DNA of 64,000 bases from Baylisascaris procyonis (GCA_037389465.1 JAZARR010000159.1:1612001-1676000), one strand, 5' to 3'; counted from the stretch's first letter, positions 25,401-41,428 are shown. The notes: a model not told the origin generated them from the letters alone. Numbers and translations: made by a program.

Positions 25401-27676
25401 AAGGAGGTTCCGAATTCAAAGCTGTCCGACTTTTGTCTGTTGAACATATTCCTGTCGTCAAAAGAAATGGTGATTTGCTGAGTTGTAGTCACTCTCAATG
25501 CTCCCAAATGATTCATCGTCCACAGCTGCTTACACTGAGGGATTACGAAAGCCATTGTGCAAAGAACCTTCTCGGATTTGCACTCGTGTAGGCTAAATAA
25601 ACGCATATGAGAAATAACGCATTTTTGGAACATACACTCAATAACACGGGGCGTTTCCATATCTCATTACCTATGTTGCTTTCGACTTTCTTGGCGTCTG
25701 ACAAAACTAAACGCAAGAAGCAGAATATTGTGTACATCGTATAGAAAACTTATTTGAAATACCCATCTTTCTAAAGTTTCCAATGTGTAAGCTCAAAAAC
25801 GATGTCGGATTGGTTGTACTATCCGAATTGCTGTTGAATGTACCATGCGGATTGCTCACCTGGCAGAATTATATTGACAGCAAAAAATTTGTCCTTCGCA
25901 CCTCACTGAACCGTCACAGGCACAGTCGGCAATGATGAAAACAGGTAGCGCTTGGGTAGAACGGCTTTCTATGTGGGAGTCGGGTAGAAGCTTGCTAGAG
26001 ATCATTTAGCTGCATTTTCTGCAGGTTGCGTCGTTACCAGACTAATCCACAAAGACTAATCCATTTCCACAACATACATGTGGTTTATCCAATTTTTATA
26101 CGCTCATATATACCGCATAGTGACATCATAGTCACGTTGACGGCACCTGGGTAGATGTGAAATAGGGTAGTGATTCACGACGCCCCGCCCCACTTGTTGC
26201 ATGTGAACGTCGGGCACCACTAGTTGCAGGCAAAAAGAAGGGATTGAGGGACGCAATTTTGCACCTTGGATGTAAGTTTTTTGTACGAATCTTCGAGGCA
26301 GTGCGAGGGCAAATACATTGTAAATATTTTTCGCATCGAGGACAAAATAAATGTTTAACTTCAATAACTTTGTTTTCTAGCAAAATAAATTGGTGTTAGC
26401 GGAACTGTTTTGACGGATTTTATACTATAATCTTTTATCTACCACACAGCAGGTTTTATACGATGGTTTCAAACGAAGCGAACTAAAAATCTATATTTAA
26501 TCGTACTTTTCACGAGCGGCTACGCTTTGAGGGCAACAACTGTACTACGTTTGCACATTTCCTACAAAACCTGAAACATGAAATTGTAAAAATGTGCTTT
26601 AAGAGAGCGAAATGTACCACGGTATTGGTGTATCCTAAAGGAAATTGGCTATTGCGTGGCACAGTATACTTTTGAAAAACAAAATGTCTAATGTAGTATA
26701 CGTAAGGTTTAATTACCTGTTGAGATGGTTGTATGTTATATTCTAAGAAATCGTGATGGAACGATTAACAATGCGTTTTCTTATCGAACCGATGGCTTTT
26801 GCAGGAAAACACACTGTTAGACATTTTGTCATTGCTTTAATAAAAACAATGGACGGCCAATTGATTGGGTGGGCTGAAATGTGGAAGCCGATATTATACT
26901 GTCGTCCCTGGCGCAGCTTTCCCTATGTTCAGACAAGGGAGGATTTATGTTGCAGACTTCAGTCCTTTTTTTTCTGTGGCATTAGTGACAGATATAATTT
27001 GTATGACCAAGGATTTCGTTTTCAACAGGTCCCTTGGATTTTGCAGAAGTTACGGTTTCCCTTTGCGAAGGTCTACCTGGACAATTGATATATTTCCTTA
27101 TTCATTTATAGACGATCGACTGTGTATTCAGAACGCGACTAAAACCCTTTAGCTTATGGGGGGTTTTTTTTTATTCATGGCCATGAGAAAACTGGCTGAA
27201 CTAGGACGGAGGAAAGCGTGGCCGGGCAGCGCCTGGCTGTGACTAGGCGACGTATCGGAAAACGTACAATTTTGCACTGTATTTCAGCAAAACTTTTTGT
27301 ACAAAAAGATGAAGGTAAGGATGAAGAAGAGCTTAGAATGAAAGATATACGTGCTTTCTCACTGATTCCATTGGTGCACCTGGTAGAGAAAATGCGGCGA
27401 AAGCATTTTCTGAACATAGAGAGCGGGATTCCATCCAAGGTTTAGCTGACACTACGAAAGGTTCTGTTTTTCGCGCTCTTTTTTCAAAAGTTTTCCTAGG
27501 CTCCTTCTCCTCCTCCACCCTTGCTTCTCTGCCACGCCCCTTTCCTCCCGTTAGTTTGGACCTTCCGGCGCTGCTGGAATTGGCGGGCTACGTTTGTCCA
27601 TTTCTGGAGGAGTGTGAGTCAGACGTGCGCACTTCGCTACGCAAACTCAACTCCTTGAGTCCTCAGAACTGGTCCT

Positions 27677-27976
27677 ATGTCGTTTGCTATGCGTAATCGA
27701 GATCAAGCTTTCTCTTCATTTGCAGTCGATTTGCGTCCAGGCCACGTTGCGCTTTCAGTTACATTCTCCATCCTTCTCTTTAGTCCTCAAGCATTTGTTA
27801 TTCAATTACGTTGCTGCTTTTTTAAGGTACACATGACATTAATCCTTTTTTCACCTTTAGCACCTTTAGCTGTTGCAAATAATATGTTACTCTGGAGCGA
27901 TCCCAAGTTGAAGGTAAGGATGAGACATGATTTAGGATATAATATAGCAATGGCATATGTATACTTTAACGTTTGA
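27677..27976 (+). CDS. hypothetical small ORF with a hydrophobic segment
   Basis: An ATG-initiated 99-codon frame with a hydrophobic stretch (VALSVTFSILLFSPQAFVI) and a NNMLLWSDPKLK segment. A TTTGCAG acceptor at about 27725 and an AAG|GTAAGG donor at about 27915 fall inside it, so part could be an exon rather than a complete protein. No family was recognised and no linked exon was confirmed. Confidence 0.2.
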   Translation: MSFAMRNRDQAFSSFAVDLRPGHVALSVTFSILLFSPQAFVIQLRCCFFKVHMTLILFSPLAPLAVANNMLLWSDPKLKVRMRHDLGYNIAMAYVYFNV

Positions 27977-29942
27977 AAGCAGAGTACAATATAAGTGAAT
28001 CGTTGAGGAAATCATGTGCAACACAATACAGTATAGTTGACGACAAGAGAATATCGTTTATGGAATGTGTTGTTGAGGCGAGCGTTGAAAATATATTGCG
28101 CTGCAATATATTTTAAACGATCGTAATATAACAATCATCATCGGTTGTGAGGAGGAACGAACCTTCAACGCGATGACCTTCCGTCCTGTTTACATCGAGC
28201 GTAGCTATATTCAACAATTTGGCGAACTGTAACCATGTCGAGAATGAATCAAGAAGGAAAGCATTATGGTTGCAACAAGTGTATTGTAGTTTATGGCGAC
28301 ATGGGCATAAGTCCTTTCATTATCTAGACGGTCATTGAGCTTTTCTTTAAATTACTATCTCATAATAAAGAGATGCGGCGATCAATCATCGCAACAGACT
28401 AGGGTGGTCGAGAGTGCATTCTTTTGTAGTGAAAGAATTATTCACGAAAAGGAAAGTTGAAATAGAATGAAATAAGCGCTTTATAGGATCGGTTGCAATT
28501 GGATGGCTATGTTTTCCGAAGAAAACAACTTGGAAGATATAAGGAATCCTGCTTAAGTGGAGTTGGCAAATTGTATGTCGTTGGCTGCTCCTCATTATAT
28601 ATTGTTGAAGCAGACTCTACGGGAATCTCCAACCTAGTTACAGTCTCCGTTATGCTATTTTCACATGCAATTCTGAAGCTGTACTACCTTTGCTTAAAGT
28701 TAGCCGCATAGTTATCACTGGTCGACGAGTATTATTAGAGTCGATTGAGGTTTTCTTTGGTTTCCTGCTCTATTCTTCTGCGCCTAGAAATCGTTTGAAA
28801 GCCCTTTCAAAGTCTATATATCAATTTCTTGCATAGGTGAATGGAATTTTATACCAAAAGGATTGACCGTTCATTACAGCCATTGTGCTATACATTACCG
28901 AAATTTTATTAGGAAACTTCATATAGAAATTCTTCCTTACTCTAGAAATTTGCGTTAAATGGTTAAAAAGTCGATCGCACTCTTGGCTACTTCTGAAAAA
29001 CACTTTTCAAATGAATAAATTTTGTTGCGCAAGGCAATCAGTAATGAGACTCTTTTCCTTTATCCAAGCATTACACAACGTCGAAAAGGCCTCTTTTTCG
29101 AGCAAATCACCTTCTGAGCTTTTGTGAGAAAAGCAAACCCCGTAGCCGTTGTAAAATTCAAAAAGGGATTTTTTACGTCAAGCATAAAGTATGATATAAT
29201 GTGCTTCGGTGTTGAACTGTGTATAATGCATCACTGTTTGTGTAAAATGCCTGACCGACTTTGAGTCAATTAGAAGATGCACATGGCGTGTCAAAGTTTT
29301 TGAGAAAAAGCGTTCTTTCGATAGCCTTCTTGGAAGACCGAGGAAATTCCTGTTGAAGCCTGTGGTGTTTTCTTTGTGATTACGAGGTATTTTTTGACGA
29401 CGCTTTTCGGCTTAGCTGTAATCGCTTGAAGTTATTTTCATCTCGTGAAACTCAAGTATCTTCACCGAATCGTTCTAAGAACTATTAGTTTGTTCATATC
29501 AAAGGGCACTTGTTAAAAATAGATGAGTATTTCACGCACCTTTCTTAACGAGAGATGTTCGAGTCTACGACATTGTCAGTTCTACACGCATCTAAGAGAA
29601 TCACTTTTTCTTGAGGGGAAAAAAGAGGTGCATCACTCAGCGAATAACATTTGAAAATGCTGTTTTTCACATTGTGTAATGCAATTTTTTCGCTGCGTAC
29701 AGGTGGTGCTCTGATAAAGGGTGAGTTGACATACGTTAGAACTGATAATTCCACTAAGACTTGAAGTGAGAGTAGGTCGCACTATTCTACGTGTTGATCG
29801 CTCTCTGAACACAGAGATACTTCAAAGAGCATTGTCAAAATTTGGAGACAGCACGAGCAAAAAAACACGTCAAATATGGACGATGCTGTCTGTGTGTGCG
29901 AATGGGTGACAGCCAAAGCGTTGCTCAACGCATCCGATGGCA

Positions 29943-30045
29943 GTGTTCGGCGAACGATCGATGCATTAGCGGTCAAGTAGAGCGCATTTAGAAGGCAATT
30001 TGCCCAAAGGGGTGTCGTGCACACAAAAGTATGTTCGCCGAACAC
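29943..30045. repeat. short inverted repeat of a GTTCG-N-CGAAC palindrome
   Basis: GTGTTCGGCGAAC at 29943-29955 is matched by its reverse complement GTTCGCCGAACAC at 30033-30045. Each arm is itself an 11-bp odd palindrome. A third partial copy, GTGTTCGGCGAA, lies near 48779. Confidence 0.6.
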
Positions 30046-31580
30046 CACTACAACGCAATTCCCGTGATGTTAGTGAACAGTTCGGCAAGCAACACGTTGG
30101 GCGCCTTCTTTTAGGGATTTATTTGGCGGCTGTCAGCAAGCCTACAATTGGTGTTGCCTCTCATTTGCGATCGGCTCGCTACTCCCGCTTTGTGCGCTTG
30201 TCTTCACCGTTTACACTTGCCTGCACTTCGACTATTACTAAAGTATCGTTCGACATTTTCCGTCTTCTTTCCGCAGCTGCAAACATCGGACTAAGCCGTG
30301 TTCTCATTATACCACCGCTGACCGGATAGCCATTACGGCATCCACTGTTTTCTCCGTTTTCTGAGCTACATCTGAAATCGCATTGCCGAAAAGTTTTCTT
30401 CAAAATGGTTAACGAAGAAAATAGTGAGTTGTTTACTCATGTTGCCAGATGAATAGTCTCAAACGAGTTTGAGCTTTGTTGCAGCGCGTTTTGCTCTGTT
30501 CAGAGAGGAGAAGTGAATCAGAGAGGGCCATTTCTGCCAAATTTCAGATCTCATGGTTTCTTTTGAGCTGCCTTTGCTCAGAAAAATTTATTGGAGTTCT
30601 TTCGTGGTTTTTTTCTTTTTTATTGCCAGTTTCCTTGCCAAAATAATGAATAGACACATATGCACAAGGAAAGGTTGACGGCGGCCATAACGTAGTTTAC
30701 ACCGTTGTACAAAAACGCATAAAAGCAAAGCACTCGTAATCCCAGTTCTGCGGATCGTCTGGTCTGCTGTCTCAGGTTTTCAGTATTATAAATACAATAA
30801 AGACCAATTTGCATAACTCAGAAAGCACTGCCGAATTTTTACCAAATTTTTTCTGTTTATCAGTGATGTCGATATAAGAGCGTTTCTCATCGGTATCCGT
30901 CTCGTTATGTTCCTTACGTTCCTCCATCACTGGCAGTGAATTGCCAGATCGCTACGTGCTCACTATACGTTTAGGCAGAAACAGTCAAGGGATAAAGGAA
31001 GTCTTTGAGCAATCTGGAATATGTTTTGCAACGTTCTATTTTCAAAAGCAAAATTTTTGCACACTTCTCACAGAGTGCATTTCTGAACCTTGCAAATTGT
31101 ATGCTCACGCTGAAGTCGGAGACAGTGTCAACTTAGAAGAGTGCATTTTTAGCTGCAAATCCACAAAATGTGCGCTCTCCACGGCATTGCATTTGCATAT
31201 GGCATTGCAACTCTTGCGGTATTGCACTGGCGTTTGAAATGTCCAAACTAGGACCTTTTCAAAAATTTCGTACAGCATATGATGTTGGCTTCTCTTAGAC
31301 GTGCTTTGGTTTCTCTACAGGAATTTGAAACGCTAACCTGTCCTTCGCCGTACGCACCATGGCTGCCTGTAGCTATTTGGCCACAAGGGATGCCGCTTAA
31401 ATAGTTAGCCACCATATTTTTAGTTGTTCCCTGTGATATATTATCACGTTTGAGGGTGTTTTGATGCATAGGAGACATCTTATTGCCGAGTTAACACGCA
31501 TTCGGTTAGGAGTGATGAATGCTGTTACTTGTTTATCTTTAGTCGCATGTTTCAACAAACCAATCTATTCGTATTGACCG

Positions 31581-31590
31581 TTTTTAGCAG
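31581..31590 (+). promoter_or_regulatory. possible spliced-leader acceptor of paralogue B
   Basis: TTTTTAGCAG ends 27 nt before the start codon. The 27 nt begin with TAA TGA in frame with the ATG, so they cannot be coding. The layout fits a trans-splice site with a short 5' UTR. This is inferred from sequence only. Confidence 0.45.
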
Positions 31591-31617
31591 TAATGAGTTC
31601 TTGTGATTGAAGGCAAG

Positions 31618-34600
31618 ATGTCGCATAATGGCGATAACTCGCGGAGGTTATTGGTCATTCGGCATGGCGAACGTTGTGATTTCACATTTAATCAACAAGG
31701 TACTTTGCCTTTTGTTCAATTTGAGTGAAGCTTTCAAGCATATCCTCTTATACAGTATAATCGCTATTCAAATCCTTTTCAATAAATTTTTTGAGAAAAT
31801 AAAGGCGATCCGCCTTAACGAACTTTCTGTATCCTCACATTGCCAACAATAACAATATGCCGAAACGTTGAATGAAAACTTTATCGCTGCAATAATGTTG
31901 TCAAACAATAATGTGATGTCTAAATTTGAGGGAATCTACCACTTTCTCTTGATCAGCCATTTTTCTCTTCCATCAAAACGTTGTGAAATTATCTCTTTAT
32001 TTGCAAATTATACGAGGTCATAATATATTTTCATATGCAGTTCGCATTTCTATTGTTCAAAATTTGAATGCTTTTTAACGAGTTTCTTAGTAAGTGTTTT
32101 ATATCAGCTCTGTTTAAATACCCCAAATTCCTGCTGTGGTTTAATTTTTGGGTTATCGCTTTTCCTTATGATTTAATGACGAGAGCTATTGTTGTTGGGG
32201 ATTTATGCGCAGATCAGTTTTCACCTCAATGCATAAGTAACTTTATCGGTTAAGGACACTTTAATTGGTGCTTTGATCGAATCAGAATTTAAAACGATCA
32301 CTGATCTGTGATTGAATTGAGTACATTTTGTAGGCATTAATTGGATGAAACGAGCATTTGATGCGTCTGGCAAATATCGTCCTTTCGATCTCAATCTGCC
32401 ACGCAACATTCCACGACGCAAAGATGGTTATGAAAAGTTTGCTAGCGACAGTCCATTGACGGAAATGGGTTATTTGCAGTCGAAATTAACTGGTGCGTTG
32501 TTGTTTCTTTATGTGGCGCCGTTCGCGTTCGCTGAAAACTCGAAAGCGCCACCGATGTGTTCAATTTAACGCGCGTTCGTTACTCATAATTGAGAGTTTC
32601 CTTCTTCAGATTCGATTCGGTCATCGTATCTTTCGACTTTAATTTAATGCCTAATGGAGAGAGTAGCTTCTATTTTATAGCGCGATTACGTCTTTATAAC
32701 CTATGCCCATTCTTCGATATTTTTATTGAAGTATTTGCATCATAAAGTGCGACAAAAGCTACAACAAGCCGTATAGCAGTTGTCAGAAAGAATGGAATTA
32801 TATGCAAATTCTGATACGATTGTTGATTGAATAGGAAATTTTGAACTTTTTCGTACTAAAAAAGAAAAATGAGTCACGTAGACGTAATGGATGATGAAAA
32901 GGTGACGTGCTGGATAACAATTTCGAAACTCCCCTCAAAAATCACTGAGAAAAACAGAAGCGATTATAATGGATTTGTTATTGCGCTATAGAAATTTCCG
33001 TCCTGCAAATGGCTTTAATAGAAAGAATTCTTTTGAGAAAGGCATCGTGCATCCGATTGCGAGAGCCGTTTTCTCTTTTCAGGTCGAGCATTAAGAGATC
33101 ATAATGTGAAAATTGATTATATCTATTGTTCTTCAGCTTTGAGATGTGTTCAGACAGCCGTTGGTATAGTTAAAGGTGAGCAGTTTTTTTTTTTTTTTTC
33201 ATTCGGCACTATTCCACTTCCTTACGAATGAAATTACCGACTTTTAGGATTCGTTGCGCCAAATTTTTAAATATTAAGCAAATTTTGCCCACTTTTCATA
33301 AGCCAGATTCTCACTGGAGGAATGTAGTTAATGGCTAAGTGGGTCTAGTAACCTAATCTATGGCGCTGGTTTTGGTTAATACTGACGAAGACAGCGAAGG
33401 ATGGAAGGTGCAATATCCCTGCGTTAAACTTCAGAGAAATATTTGTAGGTATGGATGGTCGCTCATTGCAGCTCAATATTGAGCCTGGACTTTTTGAATG
33501 GACACAATGGTGTAGGAATGGAATTCCTTCGTGGATGCGTCCAGATGAGCTAGAAAATATCGGTTATCCAATCAACACATCGTACACACCATTTATGAGA
33601 GTCGAAGATTTGAAACTCAAAGAATCATTGGACGAATATTATGATCGTTCATATGCTCTTATTCGAAAAATTCTGAAAAGGCATTCGCAAGGTAATTCAC
33701 CCATTCTACTATGGCCAACAGCCAACAGCTATACGCATGCATTACGGTCGTTGAATAGGGCTAAGTGAATTTTGCATACTCTATATAGTATAAGTGGATG
33801 CTCAACTCAGGCCTTGAATGAAATGTTGGCTTCATTCCGTTACACTCAGTCGGAATTTTTTTTTTAGGTCTTATTATTAATTCACGTTTCTTGTTGTTAG
33901 ATCCTTTTTCTCTAAATTTTCAACATTTTGCGCTCCATCTGCTAGCCCTGTCCATTGTTTCAACTTATAACCAGCATTGTCTTCCATCCTGGTTAGACAT
34001 TATACCGTTGATTCGTTTCTCGTTGAGTTGTTTCATATCTTGGCCACCCAAGTGATGTATATTGGCCTTGAAATTGACAGCTTTTTTTAAAACATTGATG
34101 CAATTGGCAAAGTGTTATGCACTATGTTTAACGGTTGATATATGAGATTCGATGGCCTTTAGTAGTTTGCTGTTTACAGACCACAAAGTCGCTGTTTTCC
34201 CGAAAAATTGACTGCTTTTTGATAGCTTTTCTGAAGGCGTTCACTAACTTTTACTTCAAATACTTGAGTATATCGCGGTTCAGAAAGTTTGCTGCATTCG
34301 TGTCATGCATATGAAAGTAGAGAACATTTTGCCGACCTATGTAAATAACCAATGAAGGTATAGTTATAAGCGACATTTTAAAATGGGGAATGCTTGAAAT
34401 CGAAATAATTTGTACTGCATCATGCTGCGGTGTCTATTTGAGTGAACGTCAACTATTTGCAGTCGACTCGAAACGTATTTACAGAAAGTTTTAACTGCAG
34501 GCATGATACTCGTTGTCGCCCATGCGGCTTCGTTGGACACGATCACGAGACAGCTTTGCGGAGGGTTGCCCAGAAATCAGGATGATTTCTTTTATTGCAT

Positions 34601-34724
34601 CCAGCAAACACCATATTTGGCGTGCTGCCAAGCTGTCGAACAGCCAAACAAATTATGGAGAATCGCTTCATCCCCAATACCTCCGTTAACTCATGCATCA
34701 AATACCTCATACAATTCAAAGTAA
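31618..34724 (+). CDS. histidine phosphatase (PGAM/UBASH3-like) paralogue B
   Basis: The exons are 31618-31699, 32334-32492, 33083-33175, 33449-33691 and 34501-34724. The splice is 801 nt, giving 266 residues and a stop. All introns are GT-AG and phase 1. The product is a stand-alone histidine-phosphatase domain. The signature [12 protein letters not shown] is at about residues 11-22; [11 protein letters not shown] holds the second catalytic Arg. [11 protein letters not shown] follows, then [18 protein letters not shown] with the second catalytic His, and an [11 protein letters not shown] end as in TULA-type relatives. UBA and SH3 domains are absent. In-frame TAA and TGA codons immediately upstream support the start. 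It is a tandem duplicate of the gene at 6616-12462. The stop TAA overlaps a GTAAGT donor-like site (34720), so an alternative extended C-terminus is possible. The substrate (phosphotyrosine, nucleotide or other) cannot be read from sequence. Confidence 0.94.
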
Positions 34725-34861
34725 GTTCTCAATGAACATTGTGGATTGAAGCAAAACATTTTTTTTGTTTTTTGTGTAGCGAGTTGATATTATTTCGGAG
34801 TGATTTTGCATATGCGAAAACACTGAAAACGGAGCGATAAGCCTGAAAATTATTTGGGCGG

Positions 34862-34867
34862 AATAAA
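34862..34867 (+). promoter_or_regulatory. possible polyadenylation signal of paralogue B
   Basis: AATAAA 138 nt after the stop codon, a usual distance for a nematode 3' UTR. Confidence 0.5.
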
Positions 34868-37800
34868 GGAATGACAGCTTGAAGCATAGACCATTGAACT
34901 GTTCATTTGCAGCGTGCGTCATGTGGATTTTTTCAGGATTTTGGCAATGAATTATCCTCAGATGGGATGTGATAAAGGAGAGAATTGATCCTCATCGCTA
35001 CTGTTTTGGTGGTCTCGAGCAACATAAGTTCTGTGCTGTGCAATTTACTGGCTGATTGAAATATTCCTATACTGCAACGCTATGCCTTGAATGAGTGTCT
35101 ACAAATATTGTCAACTTGTTTATTTGCCAACTGTATCATGCAAACATTGCAATGCGTTTTTAGAATTTCACTTTTTTAGGGGAATCGATCATGTTTGCAA
35201 ATATGAACATATAGGCGCCGAAATTACTATCCGTAAGTATTGGTTACATCAGATAACAGGATTGTATACGCGCTTTCTAACGTCACATACTTTGTGCTGA
35301 CGTTGTCACGGTGATGAATTGCAAAAAAGTTTACATCACTCCATCACCTTCTTTTAAAGTTAATCTCCATTGAGAACCGCTTATTCATAAATCGATCCAT
35401 CGATCCTCTTAGCCAATCATGAATTTGTGCGAATTTTGCATTCATTGTCATCACGTTAGCTTCTGAGACAAAATCAATAATGCGTGTAGTCTATAAACAA
35501 CACCGTTAAGTTTTCTGTTATTAATATCGTTGAGCTCATTCAAATGATAAGCTTGCTAGTATGTTATGCCACAGAAAGCTTAGCTTATTTCAAGCTATTA
35601 GCGACTGACCATGGCAAATGTTAGTGACAGCGAGGAATTGTATCAGGGAGTAGTCTCACGTGCCTACACATATACCAGGACGTGAAAGGGTTGTAAAAAG
35701 TGGACAACGGCAACGATGGGGAAAATCGAAACAACGGCCTGTTGTGTTGTTTTCATGATCTCTGGTTGAATGTTTATTCAATTTGACGACATATCGTCGA
35801 TCCTAGATGAAATTGGCGAGCTCTGCAATTTTTTGTCGCAGTTTTTTATGGTGCTGTCTGAGGTGTTTCACACTGACTGAAGTTGACAAACTCGTTGACC
35901 AAGAATCTTTGGCGCAGAAAATAAGAACAGTTGCCAATTTTAGTAGACATTGTGATCAGATCGTAAAAAGGTCGCTAATTCGTTTTCTTTTTCAGCAGGC
36001 CTCCTTCTTGGTGTATTCCCTCGTTTGCTAAAACTTGATATGATTTTAAATCGTTTGGCATAGTGCCTTTCGAAAAAAATATGAAAGAATCCACACGTGA
36101 AATTGCATCCCCCAATGAATGGAACTTTGAGCAAACTTTGTGTTGTGTCTTATAAGTTAGGAAATTATTTTTTCGACTGCGTTTGTAACTTTATATTTTG
36201 TGTTTTGTAATATTGTAGTTTATCTTGAAATTTGAGCGGATACTTCTATGTCTTGACGACAAGGGAGCGATGTGCTCTGCACTTTATACGACAATATTCA
36301 CGGTAATGGTGCAGCTTGGAAAGACACTAGTACTATTCCATATAGCAGAAATATTTTCAAGGATTGCTGTGAAGCAGTCGATTTAGAAGGAGATGAAGAG
36401 AATACTTGATGCATTTTTTGCTCACCTCTTGTTTCGCAGGACTCCCACTCAGTGCTGCTGTGACATGCGGTGATATCTGACGGATGAAAACTTACACTCG
36501 TTTTTCAACCATTCCCCTATCACCTTCAGTGCCAAATGACTTTTGTTCTTTTGAAACGAAAGGAATGGAGTACGACAGACAAAACTAGAAATGGTTCCTT
36601 AACGAATTACAAAATCACTAAGATGCGATTTCATTTGTTTTAAGAGTTATGAGGCTTTAAGCAATTGTTTTTTAGCTGGAATTTCTATGATTTAATCAAC
36701 ATGTTGGATATCTATTGTTGTGAGAAGTGTTTCTATCTTGTTAGTTAATGTGATTATATGGTTTTGCTCAAGTCTTAGACATCTGCGAAGCTTATTAGCT
36801 TCCTCTGTGGAATAAATCTTTGCTTAAACACGAATTGTGATATTCCTCTTCCACGACTAACGAAAAATTATTAATGGTTACTATAACAGTCGAGAAATGT
36901 AAGAAAATATCAGCAGTGAATGGGTTAAAGAAAAGCCATCGTTCGATGCGTCAATCACCCACCAAGTTTGGTTACTAGTGTCGTCGCCACTCATAACATT
37001 TTATAGTGGGTGACTCTAGCAGTTTATTTGGGAGCCTGGTTGCTGGTTCCTTCACTAGCCCTTATAATAAAGCTTGGTTTGCTGGATAGATGGAGTTGCG
37101 ATCGTTGCTGCAGTCTCACAAATCTGACCATTATTGCGAAACTCGGCGAGCTGACGTTGCGATTGAGGCGACCACTTCGCAACACGTCCAGTAACGCTCA
37201 CGGTTTTCAAAAATCTTCAATTTTTGAGGTGTGTCCAAGTCAAGCGTGTGTTCTGTGACGAGTAAGATGGGCGATTGTTGTTCATACAAACATAAGGTGC
37301 TAGCATGATGGGTTTCTTCTCATTTCCTGCTGGCGGTACCGCTCAAAACACGAAATGCTGCATCCATCTTGTGGCTCATCCGTAGCTGCCATCTAAGCTT
37401 GGCTGCTCAAACTAACGAGGGATGCGCTATCCGCGTCAGGCATTCGAATGCATCGACCGGAAGGGACTTGTATTTGCAGTATATTCGGTCGCATAAAAAT
37501 TTTTCACTCGAATCACTCGTAAATGCACCAATATCTGCTCCCAGTGCACTCCTGAGGCATGTTGCTATTATTAGCAATTGCTGATTTTGAGGGGCAATTG
37601 TTGCATCAAGACAGATATGATTTTGCTATAAACAAGCTCATGATTTTTTCAAGCTAATGGATCGTTATCGAAATTCCCACCGATTTGGTAGCAGCACTCA
37701 TAACAACTTTCTTACCCATTAATCTTTGTTTTCTACAAGGCATGCTTGCAGAATTCACAGCTGAAAACTTTACAAAAGGTTTTACGATAAGCACTTGCTG

Positions 37801-38034
37801 ATTACTGACCCTACTCAACTTTACGTGCAAAATGGAGTTAATTCTTCTCAGTGATTTCTTATACCTAGTAATTTATGGTAAGTCAGAGTGGATTTTAGCA
37901 GGAAGTTAAAGCGAAATATCACCAATCATGGTGTCACTAAAATTTTCAGTTCAGTTCAGTCCTGTTGTTTACAAATGATTGAAGTCATAAAAATGCATAT
38001 CAGTGATAAAGAATGTATATGAATAAATAAATGA

Positions 38035-38038
<4 letters not shown>

Positions 38039-38068
<30 letters not shown>
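38039..38068. repeat. (TA)n microsatellite
   Basis: About 30 bp of TA. Confidence 0.95.
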
Positions 38069-38070
<2 letters not shown>

Positions 38071-39010
38071 CTTCCATTTAATTTCATTTAAAAAGTATTT
38101 TCACTCCTCGCTACGACAAATTATTTTTTTTTGGGCGCCCATTGCAAGGATCTCATAATTTTCATCATCAACCTTGTTTGGGACGCCACCGTTGTTTGGG
38201 ATTTTCGGTGCCTGCACGTGACATTTAGGATCTGTTGTTCACATCACACTCTGTACAGCTCCAGGTCAGCAGTTAGCAACTCCAAAATACCAAGGATTAT
38301 ATTTCACTGGTACGTGCGGGAGGAGATTCGAGAATTTTTAAGACGCCACGAAGAAGAATATCGTCAAACGAATTCAACGTTCCGCCATACGATCTACAGT
38401 GCTATCGATTAGCCTATCACATTATCACCATCCTCACACCTTTTCCCCCTCCTCTGTCTTCGTTCTTAGCTCTCGCTTATGGTTAAGCAATTGCCTGCTT
38501 TTGGCAGGCTCTGAAATAGTCGCAACTGCAGTATATAAAAAATGTTTCTTTTTTTTTCAATTACTATCAACGATGCTTTTACACCACGAATTTGTAAAAT
38601 ACATCATACCATAAAAACATTATGCTATACACAGGTTCAAAGCAAGGCTAAATTTACGATAAATTCTAATACTGCGAATGGATGCGGTAATGATGGATGA
38701 AGCGAATGACGAAAAGAAACAAAATTTTTTCGCAGTAAATGATGCTGCATTCTCAGTGGCGATAAACATAGGCGTAGCACATACTGTACAGATCGATGCC
38801 AATGTTCCCTACAATTTAGGGTCATAGGAAGTTTTGAGTTGCGTCATTGAAATTTTTATATTTGGAGAGATTTACTGAGTCGGTTACAGATATTTTTCTA
38901 TTTTCGTAAAGAATTTTTTTCAAAAAACGTATCGTGTTGACCTCATATCCATATGCATATTTATGCAGTTATATATGCAATGCATAAACTCTATGAAGCG
39001 CAAATTTCAG

Positions 39011-41428
<2,418 letters not shown>

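Larger units (their letters stand above)
18972..31580. other. long intergenic region dominated by repeats
   Basis: No gene could be assembled in this 12.6 kb. It holds a TA tract (21552-21607) and an ATTAAACC-rich stretch (20830-20990). Three moderately GC-rich blocks are open on both strands without family matches (23640-25400, 26100-26380, 27170-27450). A G run lies at 24438-24452 and a 13-bp inverted repeat at 29943-30045. Two small ORFs (26753-27088 and 27677-27976) have splice-like signals but no recognisable product. Confidence 0.45.
34725..39010. other. intergenic region with a few weak coding-like stretches
   Basis: After a possible AATAAA at 34862 no gene was assembled. A TA tract lies at 38039-38068. 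Coding-like but unlinked stretches are 35875-35935 (TEVDKLVDQESLAQKIRT), 38281-38412 (WYVREEIREFLRRHEEEYRQ) and 38678-38827 (a 49-codon ATG ORF). They could be pseudogene or exon fragments of the candidate gene that follows. Confidence 0.4.

Noticed and set aside
31239..31404. Small + strand ORF pair that could be joined by a 37-nt intron just upstream of paralogue B
   Set aside because: The only in-frame donor (GTTGGC) is poor and the better one (GTACAG) breaks the frame. The opposite strand is equally open, so no strand can be chosen.
6616..34724. Operon of the two phosphatase-like genes and the TMEM218-like gene
   Set aside because: Spacings of 4.4 kb and 12.6 kb greatly exceed the short gaps of nematode operons.
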